Assembly: GCA_963989385.1 (NCBI GenBank)
Contig: OZ022501.1
Location: 22,964,102-23,028,101 of the forward strand
Source of the DNA: Ctena decussata
Lineage: Eukaryota > Mollusca > Bivalvia > Lucinida > Lucinidae
Reading direction: 5' to 3'
DNA: 64,000 nt
Shown: positions 12,475-23,774 of the stretch, piece by piece
Position numbering within the stretch: position 1 is the stretch's first letter
How the letters are laid out: the number at the start of each line of letters is the position of its first letter
Position numbers and translations under genes: made by a program
The notes under the pieces: generated by a model
Told to the model about the DNA's origin: nothing
Seen by the model: only the letters and a program-made list of their open reading frames with translations
Database searches by the model: none

Positions 12475-12605
12475 GGGATGGATTTTGCTAGCTCAAATAG
12501 GGCAGCTGAAGACAGGACTAGGTGGAAAAGGAGTGTTTTAGAGTCATCTGTGGTGCCCCAACGACCGCACAAGATTATGGGATAGGCTAGACTAGACCAG
12601 CGGTT
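12475..12605 (+). pseudogene. LINE 3' end fragment
   Basis: The frame reads GMDFASSNRAAEDRTRWK followed by SSVVPQRPHKIMG and a stop. This matches the C-terminus common to a non-LTR retrotransposon family, which is also present at 6725-6975 in the other orientation. Only the last ~45 codons remain. Confidence 0.65.
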
Positions 12606-13109
12606 GCAGTCAGTTCGACCGCCCCCACCCCTCCACACACACACACACCCTCGCCTCAGTGGTCCTTCAGATGTGACTCTAAACCGCGTGGTCCTGTCTT
12701 CATATGACCTTAGCATTGGTGGGACGTTTTGCCCAATTCTCTCGATCTCTCAGTTTGAACAATAATATTGTAACAGTTTACTAAAAAATACATTACAAGC
12801 AAATAGTAGATTAGGTGCTAGCACTAAGTAATAAATTTGGACCATGTTACCATTATGATCCTAAATCCTAGGACATATGTGTCCTGGGAAAAGAGTGGTC
12901 TAGTCAGGCTCTGCATTGGTAACCATTCTGCGTATGTTATGATACAGCTCGAGATATGAAAATCTACTGGTTCAAACTTAATAAAAAAAAAAAAATAAAA
13001 AAAAAAACGGTTATTTTTACGTAGGATGCATGGAGACACAGGTTTCAACATATTTGCATCTGTGCTTAAGGTGAACGGGACCACTCTCAGGGGAAGCAAT
13101 TTTGCATTT

Positions 13110-13310
13110 TTGCATCCTTTCTTAAGGAGGGTCAGCTCTTGAAAGTAGAATTTGGTCCTCTAGGAGCAAATTCTTTCCTTTAAAAGTAGACCTATTTAAG
13201 AATCTATTTTTTCTGTTTGCTTCACTTCCCTATCTTGGAAAGCAAATAGAATGTCACAAAAGTTGACCCCCTTTGTAAATATGACAGAAGGGGACACAAT
13301 GTTCAATATT
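13110..13310. repeat. Dispersed GGAAGTC/TTGTYTCCCTTTG repeat
   Basis: It shares with 4850-5040, 28355-28420, 30540-30730, 37600-37800, 37970-38120, 47880-48130 and 55790-55930 a loose string: 'GGGGAAGCAA', 'GGTCAGCTCT', 'TTCCTTTAAGAG' and 'TTGTCTCCCTTTG'. It is an old, decayed, high-copy family with no frame. Confidence 0.55.
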
Positions 13311-13347
13311 AGAGAGATCTTTCTTGGAGGTGTATACATTCAGCTAT

Positions 13348-13521
13348 ACAGTCAAACCTGCTTTTGTGGTTACCTCTATTAAGGGATCACCTGTCTTGAG
13401 CAGCCACCTTGGTCCTTTGAACCAATATACAGTGTAAATGAAATGTATTATGGGGTCATCTGTCTTAAGTGGCCACTTTTTGTCCTTCCCTTGGGTGACC
13501 CCTTATGACAGGTTTGACTGT
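13348..13521. mobile_element. TA-flanked MITE with CAGTCAAACCTG ends
   Basis: The ends TACAGTCAAACCTG and CAGGTTTGACTGTA are inverted repeats, with TA as the putative duplicated target, as for Tc1/mariner elements. The inner sequence has two GGGTCAYCTGTCTTRAG motifs. A decayed relative lies at 30328-30510. Confidence 0.75.
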
Positions 13522-14059
13522 ATTTCTCAAAAATGCTTGCTACAACAACGTAATAGGTCTGCCTACGCTCCTGAATGAGTAAATTTGCGTCTGCTAATTT
13601 TTAAGTCAACATGGCCCAGATTATTTTAATCAATAACTGTAATTATTGCCGACCCCATACTAATACTTTTAGCTATCCTTTTCACTTTTAACAACTTTTA
13701 TTTTTCTGTCGGATAAAATAAATCCATCCTAATTTTCATAAGACTGCTGCTAGATACTGATTATCTTGATTAAATCTGTGTTTGATCTCAGTCAACAAGG
13801 CACAAATTTGTTATTCAATCTAAACGGTACCATAGCGACCCAAAATGTTGCCGATCCCACGTTAATTTTATAGTCTATCCTTACAATTTTTAGCTGTCAA
13901 AAAGATATATAAAAAAGCATTTCAGTGGAAAATTCTGTGATCAGACTGCTTCTGTAGCTGCGTTTGCAGTCTATATATGAGTCTATATTTTTTACTCAGA
14001 CAAATCTGTCTTAGTATTAGGAATCAATACAGTTATCAATGAAAGGGTATTTGTGTGTC

Positions 14060-14395
14060 GTTATTTCGTCTTTTCGCCTGGCGTCTTTTCGTCTTTTCGT
14101 CTATTCGCATGGCGTTATTTCGTCTTTTCACGTGGCGTTATTTCGTCTTTTCGTCTTTTCGCATGGCGTCTTTTCGTTTTTTCGGCGCGAAAAGACGAAA
14201 AGACGCCATGCGAAAAGACGAAAAGACGAAATAACGCCACGCGAAAAGACGAAAAGACGAAATAACGCCACGCGAAAAGACGAAAAGACGAAATAACGCC
14301 ATGCGAAAAGACGAAATAACGCCATGCGAAAAGACGAAAAGACGCCAGGCGAAAAGACGAAAAGACGAAAAGACGCCACGCGAAAAGACGACAAT
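14060..14395. repeat. GACGAAAAG palindromic array
   Basis: The first half reads CGTCTTTTCG units and the second half GACGAAAAG units, meeting at TTTTTCGGCGCGAAAAG. The period is 31 bp, measured between successive ACGCCACG motifs at 14234 and 14265. Translations such as FRLFVFSPGVFSS are artefacts. Confidence 0.9.
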
Positions 14396-14399
14396 TTAA

Positions 14400-16430
14400 G
14401 TACCGTTCCGGCTAAGAATCAGGCAGAATGCATTAATAGGGTGGCATATCGAGGTCTTCAGATTTTGACCAAAACTTGTGTATAAGTCCATTGGGTAACC
14501 AAACCTGCACATGCAAAATCTTAGGTCAATCAGTCAACGGTTGCTATGAAAACCAGGGGATAATTGTTTTCCTCAGCAACAAGCAAATTATGCTGAAACA
14601 TTTATGTAAAATATAACATTTTTTGGAGGCTAGAACTGTATACAAAGCAAAAATAGCCCTTTTTGTAATGTGTTCACTAACACAATGCACATTATTGGTA
14701 TCAAATTCTGTTTGAATGTTTCTTAAATAAACATCAACATCTGTGCTATTTGGGGTCAAAGGTCACCTGGGTCATCGTTTTTTCAGAATTTGTGAAAATA
14801 GTGAAACATGACCGAAATCCAACCCAAATATTTTCTATAGTATAAAAAATTGAAAGATACCAGCATTCAATGATTAAAGCACAGCTATGGGGCTTTTAAA
14901 ATCTGTAATAAAATTACTGTATAAATTTCTCCTTAGCAACCAGTTTAACTCCTTAGCAACCATCCCTAAGGTGATCTGTACATTTTGACAGAATTGGAAA
15001 CAGTATATCTTCGATGTATTGCAATATAGGAAGACAATAGTAAGAAAAGTTTAAAGCACAGGTATTGGACGTTAACACTTTGTTGAGAAACATGTGCATA
15101 TATTTCATCTTAGCAACCAGTAAGAGCCCTTAGCAACTAACCGTTTACAAATTTGAGACTTTTGGCCGAACTCCAAGAGGAATAGTTTGATATACAAGTA
15201 AGAATAACCGTACTTTTATTGAAATATTAAAACAACATCTGCCTGTCCTTTAAATGTTGTTGTGAAACATGTGTATATATTTGCTCTTAGCAACCAGTTT
15301 GTGCCCTTAGCAACCACCTATCAACAAATTTAGAATTTTTTTTAATTGAAGTCCAAATCTGATGCCTTCTGTTTGTTGTGTACTTTGTAGACAACGGTAA
15401 GGAATCATTGAAGCAAGAGTGCTGGACTTAAGCATTCTGTTGCAAAACTTGTGTATATAATTGTCCTTAGCAACCAGTCTGAGCCCATAGCAATCACCTC
15501 TTAACTGATTTGAGAATTTGGTTTAAATTCCATACAAAATACCTTTCATGAGCAGCAATCTATGAAGACAGTTGCAGTAATTTTTTATACATATTTAACT
15601 TACTTTTAAAAATCGCTAAGGAAAAAATCACTTGTGCATGTATATGTCCTTAGCAACAAGTTTTAGTCCTTGGCAACCGCATGATTTTAACCATATTTTA
15701 ACAGATTTGGAGCATGTGAGTGAATTATGATCAAATTATTCTCTCTTTGCAACATAACAATGTATCTTGTTATAAGTAATATCTAAAGCACCTCTGACCT
15801 GAACTTTTACCATCTGATTAAAAACATGTGCATGCAATTGTCCTTAGAAACCAGACTGGGGCATTGGCAACCACCTTTTTTTAGATGTGAGACTATTGTC
15901 GGAATTCAGGACAGAGTAGTTTTATTAGCAACAAACTGTTATGACAAGTGTAAGTGATGTCTGGATCGAACGGTTAGACATGATCTAAAATCTGTTGAAG
16001 AAAATGCGTATGTGCTTGTTCTTAGTAACCAGCTGAAGCTCTTAGCAACCATTTCTTAGGAGACTTAGAATGTTACCAGAGGAACTGACAGCCCCTGAAG
16101 GAGACGAATTTTCTGCTGAAGTCCAAAAAAAAGAATGTCTGTTTTTGGCTTACAAGTAATTAAGACAGCTATAAAAAGGTTTTAAGTACTGTTGCCTGAC
16201 TTTTGAGATATGTTATAAACATGTACAAGCAGTACGTACGAGCCCTTAATCAACCACCACTTAACGTATTTACTGAATTTCAAATACATTATCTCCTTGT
16301 GCCATGAACCATATGGGTTGTAGAAAAAAGTAGGAAATGTTTGAAATACATTAGTTTTGTGACTTAAAATTCTTTTTGAAAACCTAAAGCTCAGGCAGTA
16401 CATTGGCAGAAAAGAATCGGACAGTGCCCT
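14400..16430. repeat. Left inner arm: ~180-bp tandem repeats with paired CCTTAGCAACC
   Basis: The segment near its outer end (14400-14760) is the reverse complement of about 22890-23248. From about 14930 on, degenerate repeats recur at steps of 175-193 bp (14930, 15108, 15283, 15462, 15646, 15839, 16017). Each holds two CTTAGCAACC boxes about 20 bp apart. No coding frame. Confidence 0.8.
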
Positions 16431-16599
16431 TAATAAGTAACACAGGCATATGAAACCAATATCATGTGAAGGTCAGAGCGTTTGTATTCTATATGCAGTC
16501 ATTTTTCTTTCTTCCTTTCCACGATACTGCTCTCTGTCAACTATGGCCATGATGGCAGGTTTGTGGTGTGGCACATAAGTTATTACAAAATGTAAAAAA

Positions 16600-17586
16600 A
16601 AAATAAGTAAATAAATAAATAAATAAATAAATGAATTTGTGACAAAGCCACCAGCAGATTAAAACTATTTACAAGAAGTCCTCAGGGACAGGCATTCCAT
16701 GCCTAACCCCTGCTCTATCCTAGGATATTATATTTTGGCCTTCAACCCATCAACTGTCTCCGAAGAGACAGCTTCAGTTGTAAGGCAATTCCAAGATGCA
16801 ATTGTCCTAGGGAAAAATGAATTCTTAAAACCGTCCGTATAAGCGTTTGGGCGGTGATACTAGAATGGGTGGGACCTAGTTCTCCTGCTCCCTCCACCGA
16901 CCTCAGATAGGTACCTATTCTTATCTACTATAACCAGATTATTGTGAATTTTATAGAATAGAGACATAGAAGCCTGCTGTCGTCTTTCCTGCAGGTCTGG
17001 CCATTTGAGTTCATCTAACATTTCTCCCACATGGCTTTGGTTGCGCCAGCGCCTACAGGTCCAACTGGCAGCAGTCCTCTGTACTTTTTCTATTCTGTTA
17101 ATATCTACTTGGTTATGGGGCATCCAAACTGGCGCTGCATATTCTAATTTGGGCCGGACCAGAGTTTTATATGCAGCAGCCTTGATTTCCTTCGATGCAA
17201 AAATCAAGTTTCTTCGAAGGAAACCCAAAGTCTTGGTAGACTTACTGGTATTTTCATTGATATGTTGACCCCACTCGAGGTCATCCGTAATTTTAACTCC
17301 TAAATATTTGGCTGAGGATACATTCTCAAGGACCTGGTTATGCAATGTATAACCATGGATTATTTGCTTTGGAGGGGGTGTCTTGTCACCCTCATAGAGT
17401 GACATTTGACAACGTGAAATTTCATGAGCCATGCCTCTTCCCAAAGTGCCAATTTAGACAAATTATCTTGGAGTATCTGTTGATCTTCGGACCGTCTAAT
17501 ATTTCTATAGAGGACACAGTCATCAGCAAAAAGGCGGACTGTTGAGCTTATGTTGTCTGGCAGGTCATTAATAAAGATTAAAGGGC
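16600..17586 (-). pseudogene. LINE reverse transcriptase, C-terminal part and 3' tail
   Basis: It resumes as LIFINDLPD, then FADDCVLYRN (the catalytic A-D-D box), a frameshift near 17425, then AKYLGVKI, LGFLRRNL, LVRPKLEYAAPVW and KVQRTAASW before a stop. The 3' end on the minus strand terminates in an ATTT microsatellite (16602-16632), a tail style seen in CR1/L2-like elements. It is inactive: stops, a frameshift and an insertion are all visible. Confidence 0.82.
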
Positions 17587-17911
17587 TGGATTTTGTTCTA
17601 TCATTTTGACCCCCCCAATCTAATCCCCTCCAATAAACAAGTGATAAGAAAATCAAAGGCACCTCCTAATCACCTCATTTATTAGGGTCATAAAACAATG
17701 CAGTGCTGAAACCACTGCCTGCCTGTGGGGCTCCAGTGGGATAAATTCTTGCATCAGTCAAAATCTATGAGATCAGAACAATATATTTTGTAATTTGTAA
17801 AATATAATTTGCTGATAAGCAGTCAAAGAAAACTCAAACATTAATTCAAAAAAAAAAAGAAAGAAAGAAAAAAGAGGAAAGGTAAAAAAACTGAATCAAA
17901 AAAGAACTTAA

Positions 17912-18460
17912 CCCTCTAGTGCCCAAACATAGAATGCACTATAAGAAAACATTTATATTCCATCCAGCCACTAGCTTTGGGAAGTCAAATTGAAAACAGG
18001 GTCTGAATTTGTGTTGAGGTCCAAGATTGCTGAGATATACATGTAGCATATATGCTACATTGGGCATTAATTTTTTAAAAGTAGCTTTTTTCAGGGCGAA
18101 TAACTAAAGTGTTAACAATAATTACGGGGCACCTTTTTGGATGAAAAAAGGATGTATGAAAAAGAACCTATTGGCATATATGTATCAGGGATATCTGAAA
18201 AAGTAAAGTCAATATCACATTTTTTTTATTTTATTGCCCGATGTATCATATATGATACATTTTGTGTTTTCCAACTTTGGCTACTTTTGACGTCTGATAA
18301 ACGCACTTTAGACATACCATTACAACTGGAATGATTTAATCTTATATCCTGATATCTTAACTTATTTTCTAGCAGTATAACATAACATACAAGTCAATAT
18401 CCTGGTCACGGCACCAAAACAGAGTCATGTAGCAGATATGATACACCGGGCACTAGAGGG
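17912..18460. mobile_element. 549-bp piggyBac-like MITE with TTAA target duplication
   Basis: The terminal inverted repeat is CCCTCTAGTGCCC, with its exact complement at the other end. TTAA lies on each side (17908-17911 and 18461-18464). The CCC terminus and TTAA duplication fit piggyBac-type transposition. The interior is non-coding. Confidence 0.85.
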
Positions 18461-18590
18461 TTAAGGAAGAAAGAAAAAAAAAATGAATATATTTTACAAA
18501 TATTGTCTTGTATCATCACTAAATAATTTAACTTTTTTATATATTTCAATATGTTATTTTTAATTTTATGTTCTTAATTTTTATTTACTT

Positions 18591-18655
18591 ATTTTTATAA
18601 TTTATTTTTTTTTTTTTTTTTATTTTTAATTTTTTTTTTTTTTTTTTGTGTATGT
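18591..18655. repeat. Poly(T)-rich tract
   Basis: Two long T runs separated by ATTTTTAA, inside the insertion that splits the LINE. Confidence 0.85.
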
Positions 18656-19277
18656 GAAGTGAGTCAAATGCTCTGTAATTTAATACATTAGCCATCTCAA
18701 TAATCTCAAGAAGAAAAAAATGCAAGATTTGAAGATGAAATTTTGTTTCAAGGTTCACATCAGAGACCCAAAAGACTTCAATTTGATAAGATTGTGAAAC
18801 CAATATTTCGGGCAGTTTGGTGACATTAAACATGTTTTTCACACCTTTGAAAACATTGAATTGGTTAAAGTTCATTTGTTTTTACAAGAACTGACACTGT
18901 AGTTTTGTTGGTTTTAGACTCCAATTTGACAACTATGGATTAATCATTATCAATATTTTGTTTCCTCATGCAGAGTATATTATTTTATTTTGGCTTCTCT
19001 CATAATGAATTTTGATTGTGAAAAGGGATAGATGTGAACTTAAGATTTTGTAAACATTACCAGAATATATGTATCTAAAATGATTTTCTACATCAAAATT
19101 TGATGAATATTAATTCCAGTAATTAAAACAAGGTATCTCTGTTACTGATTTCCCCCATTTCGGGCCTCCGTAAGAGACTGCTGGGACACTGGTCTGGAGA
19201 AGACAGCTTAACCACAGGAGACTGTTTATTGGATTAGATAAGGATTACATAACTTACTAATGACAAAAATCCAGGTC

Positions 19278-20291
19278 TGGGCCCTAACACAGAACCCTGG
19301 GGAACACCAGACAACTCGGGGAGAGGGTCTGAACAGACACCATCCAGAACAACTTTTTGAGTCCTTCCAGATAGCCAGGCAGAGATCCACTGAAGGATAT
19401 TATTTCGGATACCATAATACCAGTCGTCTTTGGGGAACCTTACAAAGGCCTTGGCAAAGTCCATAATAATGAGGTCTGTCTGTTTGTGACCTATATTATG
19501 GACTCTGTCTAGGTTTGCATGCAAGTCATGAATGAAATGGACCAGTTGGGTCTGGCATGACCTACCACTTCTGAAGCCATGCTGAGACTCAACAAAAATC
19601 TTATTGTCTGATAGATGTTGCATGATTCTACTCACGAGAATGTGCTCTAGAGACTTACAACAAATACAAGTCAAAGAGACCGGACTGTAGTTGGCAGGGT
19701 CATACTTTTCTCCCTTCTTTTAAATGGGAGCCACATTAGCTTGCAGCCAGTCATCTGGTACTCATCTGGTACTCTAGACTGGGCCAAGGACTGGTTGAAA
19801 ATGCAGGCAAAGACCGGGGCAATTTCAGCACTGCATTCTTTTAACACACGTGCACTTAGGTCGTCTTAGGTCGTCTGGACCTGAAGATTTATGGGGGTTA
19901 AGACGGTCTAATAGTTTTTTGACCCCATTAGGGTCAATGAATAAATCTCCAATATCTGGGTAGGGGGTTGGTCCTTTCGATGGGGGTCGCCTACTTGTTC
20001 CCGGGTGTATACAGACTCGAGCTGTCTGTTAAATATGTCTGTTTTGTCCTTATTAGCAGTTTTCAAAATGCCATTTTCCCTTAAACAGGCCACACCCGTG
20101 GAATCCTTTATTATCAGGTCAGAATCAGAATTGTTTACTGGTGATACGTTCAAGTCAATAGTTTCGATTATATCATGCATTAATAGAATATTTTGCGGCG
20201 TAAAGAGAGTCAAACAAATGAAAAGCAGTCGCAGTTTTTTTTCGAACTTGCTGACGTCGCGAATCGTTATGACCGCATTAGAGGTGACCAC
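19278..20291 (-). pseudogene. LINE reverse transcriptase, N-terminal part
   Basis: The minus strand reads the linker (VACLRENGILKTANKDKTDIFNR) and then, in pieces separated by stops or frameshifts, the reverse transcriptase palm: ESQHGFRSGRSCQTQLV, MDFAKAF and LSGVPQGSVLGP. These are motifs of Jockey/CR1-type non-LTR retrotransposons. The frame is cut right after VLGP by a ~1.69-kb insertion and resumes at 17586. The 5' end and endonuclease were not identified. Confidence 0.8.
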
Positions 20292-20299
20292 ATAAGCAG

Positions 20300-23248
20300 G
20301 CTCGACTGTTCACACATTACAATATATACTCAGTATACTGCAAATAGAACAGAGTATATTTAGAATTCACTTAAAAGTTCTAAATCTGTTTTAAAGGTGG
20401 TTGCTAAGGGATCAAATTGGATGCTAAGGGAAAAAAAAGACAATTTTCAACAGATTTTGTAAGCCAGTCAGCTGTGCTTCTAGCATCTTTTAAACTGTCT
20501 TCTTAATTTGCGTATTAAAGGATATTCCGTATGGAAACCAGTCAAAGATATCACATGTCTAAATTTAGAGTTTGTTGCTATGGACTCAGATTGGTTGCTA
20601 AGGACAATTTTTACACAGCTCTTGCAGCATATTGTAAAAGTCAGCACTTGTGGTTCATACATTACACACAATGCCCTTGCGAAAATTAAACGCAGCTCTG
20701 TATAAAGCTCGGCTGGGTACGGTATATTTTTGTTAATTTTTTATCTTTTGTTTCTAATGATTTTGAGCACAAAGGGAAAATTTGTTCTACAAATTAGAAT
20801 TGCATGAAGATCAACATGTTTGGTTTAAATTACGGAAAAATGAATATCTGAACATTAGCGTCACACATGGACACAGGGGCCTAGCTACATTTGTTTGCTT
20901 AATAATTTGAACTGATTGGGTGCATATTTTATAAAGAAAATTAAGAAACGCAGAGCTGCGTAAATTCATCAACATTAATCTTATAAATTTTGCATTATTT
21001 AAGACCACAGACAGATAGATAAACTGACATTCAAGCAGACAGACAGACAGACAGGCATGCATGCAGGCACCCCCACCCCAGTGACCTCCCACACACACGC
21101 ACAAAATGGGAAAGACTTGAATTTGAATTCCTTTTGATTGTTTTCCCCCTAAATTTATCATTATCTGTGAGTAAAAGTCAAGAGAATTGGATAAGCACTG
21201 AAATTTAATAGTTTTATGCTCAGTTTGTATTTTTGTTACTGCATGATTTCTAGTCGCCTATCTGATAATTTGTTACCTTTTAAAGGTGTTTGTATAGCAC
21301 TGTTTTATTATATTAAATTCTATTTGTTTTTATTTTTGACCTTTCTGTTTTTCTGTCCTCATCCAGAACTTTTAAAGACGCAGGTTTCTGACAGATACGC
21401 AGCTTTTACGCAGGTTTGCTTTTCAAGCAGTAGAAACGCAGCTTTGACCTAAAGCTGCGGAAATGCAGCTTTCACGCGGCTTTGACCTAAAGCTGCGCTG
21501 AAGCTGCGGAAATGCAGCTTTAACGCGGCTATAACGCAGCTTTGTCATAAAGCTGCATTTTAGCTGTGGAAGCTCGCAGCTTTAACGCAGGTCTGAATCC
21601 GAACTGTAGAAAAGCTGCGCAGAAGCTTCGCAAAAGCCGGCGGTATTGGCACCTGCGGAAAAGCTGCGTTTCTGCAGCTTAAACGCAGCTTTTGAGTTTG
21701 ACGCAGCTTTTATGTGCCTCTGCGTTAAAGCTGCATTAGAGCTTCGCTAAAGCTGCGTAAAAGCCGGCTTTCCTGCAGGTTTGTATAAAGCTGCGTTAAA
21801 GCCGGCTTTTCTGCAGCTCTGCGGAAAAGCTAGCTTTTCTACAGCTTAAATACGCAGGTGCCAATACCGCCGGCTTTTGCGAAGCTTCTGCGCAGCTTTC
21901 AAAGCTGCGCTAAAGCTGTAGAAAAGCTGGGTTTTTTTTCGCAAGGGTTGTTTATTAAGTATGTAACAAAAAGAAATTTCCCTCAAAATCAAAATCAGTG
22001 AACAGTTGGTTGCTAAGGTCTAAAATTGGTCACTAAGGACAAATATATACACACACATTGTTCACCAGAATTTAAAAGTCAGTAACTAGTGTTGTAATGT
22101 TACTTGCAATTGTTTTCATACTTTGTTAGTTATAAAAAATATTTCATATGAAATTCAGTTAAGTCTTCTGTTAAGAGATGGTTGCTAGGGCTTCAGACTG
22201 GTTGCTAAGGGTAACTATATGCACAAGGTTGTCAAAAGATCTTAAAAAAGCCCAGTACTTGTTTTTCAGTCATTAATTACAATCCTCTGTATAGTTCTCT
22301 GTAAATAGAAGATTTTTGGTGTTGAATTCACTGAAAAGTTATCTGTTAAAATGTGGTTGCTAAGGGCCCGAAATGGTTGCTAAGCACAAATATGTGCACA
22401 CGTTTTTCAACAGATTTATACACCTGTCTGCTTTTAAGCTAATATGTGTTGTCATAGCTTGTCACATATCAAACATATTGCTTGTTGAAGTCAACCAAAT
22501 GTTTCATATCTGTTAAAAGTTGGTTGCTAAGGGCGCATATTTGTTGCTAAGGAGAAAATTGTGCATAGGTTTTTCAACAATTGGCAAAAGTTCAATACCT
22601 GTGCTTGAAACATAACTAACTATTGTCTACCTGCATTGCATAATGTCAAAGATATACTGTTTCCAATTCAATTAAAATTTACAGATCACCTAAGGGGTGG
22701 TTGCTAAGGTGTTTAACTGGTTGCTAAGGAGAAATTTATACAGTAATTTTATTACAGATTTGAAAGCTCCATAGCTGTGCTTCAATCATTGAATGCTGGC
22801 ATCTTTTGATTTTTTATACTATAGAAAATATTAGGGTTGGATTACAGTCATTTTTGACTATTTTCACAATTTCTGTAAAAACGCGGACCCAGGTGACCTT
22901 TGACCCCAAATAGCACACATGCTGATGTTTATTTCATAAACCTTCAAACAGAGTTCGATACCAATAATGTGCCTTGTGTTCGTGAACACATTACAAGAAG
23001 AGCTATTTTTGCTTTGTATACAGTTTTAGCCTTCCAAAAACGTTGTATTTTATATAAATGTTCAAGCATAATTTGCTTGTTGCTAAGGAAAACAATTATC
23101 CCCTGGTTTCCATAGCAACCGTTGACTGACTGACCTCAGATTTTGCATGTGCAGGTTTGGTCACCCAATGGACTTATACACAAGTTTTGGTCAAAATCTG
23201 AAGACCTCGATATGCCACCACCTGCCTGATTCTTAGCCGGAATGGTAC
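20300..23248. repeat. Right inner arm: inverted ~180-bp repeats with paired GGTTGCTAAGG
   Basis: Mirror of the left arm. Paired GGTTGCTAAGG boxes occur at about 20398, 22010, 22180, 22357, 22523 and 22698, with a single box near 20582. The arm is interrupted by about 20720-21955, which includes the GCAGCTTT block. Confidence 0.75.
21372..21935. repeat. GCAGCTTT-rich palindromic block
   Basis: Dozens of AAAGCTGCG / CGCAGCTTT octamers run in both orientations. A longer inverted pair (AAGCTTCGCAAAAGCCGGCG and its complement) lies at about 21620-21655 and 21850-21890, flanking the shared word GGTATTGGCACCTGCG. It has the same design (short dyad units in arrays) as the GACGAAAAG and CGTTCCC arrays but an unrelated word. 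Confidence 0.85.
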
Positions 23249-23252
23249 TAAA

Positions 23253-23502
23253 GAGTTTCAAATGGCGTCTTTTCGCATGGCGTTTTTTCGTCTTTTCGCG
23301 CTGCAATTTCGTCTTTTCGCGTGGCGGGTTTCGTCTTTTCGTCTTTTCGCCTGGCGTTATTTTGTCTTTTCGTCTTTTCGCATGGCGTTTTTTCGTCTTT
23401 TCGTCTTTTCGCATGGCGTCTTTTCGTCTTTTCGTCTTTTCGCGTGGCGTCTTTTCGCGGCGAAAAGACGAAAAGACGAAATGGCACAAACCAGCCACCA
23501 TA
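23253..23502. repeat. Right terminal inverted repeat of the 12.2-kb element
   Basis: Mirror image of 11311-11560. The junction with the inner arm here is uninterrupted (GGTACTAAAGAGTTTC), which shows what the left junction looked like before the TTAA insertion. Confidence 0.9.
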
Positions 23503-23611
23503 GCAATGGGACCCCGTTTACGTTTGAAAAGATTCTCGCCTCAAGCGGGGATCGAACTCGGGACCGCTAGATCAGCAAGCCAGCGTTTAACCTACAGAGC
23601 TACCGGGGCTC
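23503..23611 (-). mobile_element. SINE (type 1), tRNA-like head, other half of the split copy
   Basis: GCAATGGGACCCCGTTTACG continues exactly where the copy at 11310 stopped. It runs through GGGATCGAACTCGGGACCG (B box) to GAGCTACCGGGGCTCC (A-box side). Confidence 0.85.
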
Positions 23612-23727
23612 CAGCACCGGCTGGACATGTGCACTGCTTTCAGAATTATCAAGCCTCACATTAACTACGTTATAGTGAGGAACAGGTAGCTTTTGTACAC
23701 CAAGGATAGTACAAATTGATGCTTTGG

Positions 23728-23729
<2 letters not shown>

Positions 23730-23772
<43 letters not shown>
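23730..23772. repeat. (CA)n microsatellite
   Basis: About 20 uninterrupted CA units. Confidence 0.95.

Positions 23773-23774
<2 letters not shown>

Larger units (their letters stand above)
11565..14395. mobile_element. 2.83-kb element with TTAA target duplication, nested in the left arm
   Basis: The ends are inverted repeats ATTGTCGTCTTTTCGCGTGG, flanked by TTAA at 11561-11564 and 14396-14399. The uninterrupted counterpart of this junction exists at 23249-23252 as TAAA, so the event is an insertion. Both ends carry the same 31-bp GACGAAAAG/ACGCC array as the host element's terminal repeats. The middle (11750-14055) holds a LINE 3' fragment, a Tc1-like MITE and a dispersed repeat, with no recognised transposase. 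TTAA duplication is typical of piggyBac- and Kolobok-type transposition, but the class is not established. Confidence 0.75.
17587..19277. mobile_element. ~1.69-kb insertion splitting the LINE
   Basis: Removing it rejoins VLGP to LIFINDLPD. The ends carry an imperfect inverted repeat, CTGGATTTTGT at the left and its complement ACAAAAATCCAG at the right, flanked by GGG/CCC. The content is AT-rich with poly(T) and poly(A) tracts and a nested TTAA MITE. No transposase is seen. Confidence 0.65.
11311..23502. mobile_element. 12.19-kb foldback element, TIR 250 bp, target duplication GCAATG
   Basis: The left end 11311-11560 and right end 23253-23502 are inverted repeats of equal length, differing by only about two bases by eye. 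Both start TATGGTGGCTGGTTTGTGCC and are followed by 31-bp-period GACGAAAAG arrays. Inside come long inverted arms (about 14400-16430 and 20300-23248) made of ~180-bp repeats. No transposase, integrase or DNA polymerase frame is present; the long frames at 11148-11805 and 23136-23664 are array translations. Nested insertions account for much of the length. It is therefore a large non-autonomous foldback-type element; the superfamily cannot be named from the 6-bp duplication alone. Confidence 0.85.

Noticed and set aside
11311..23502. Polinton/Maverick (6-bp duplication, long terminal repeats, >10 kb)
   Set aside because: No protein-primed polymerase, integrase, ATPase or capsid-type frame is present and the termini do not look like that class. 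The 6-bp duplication alone is not enough.
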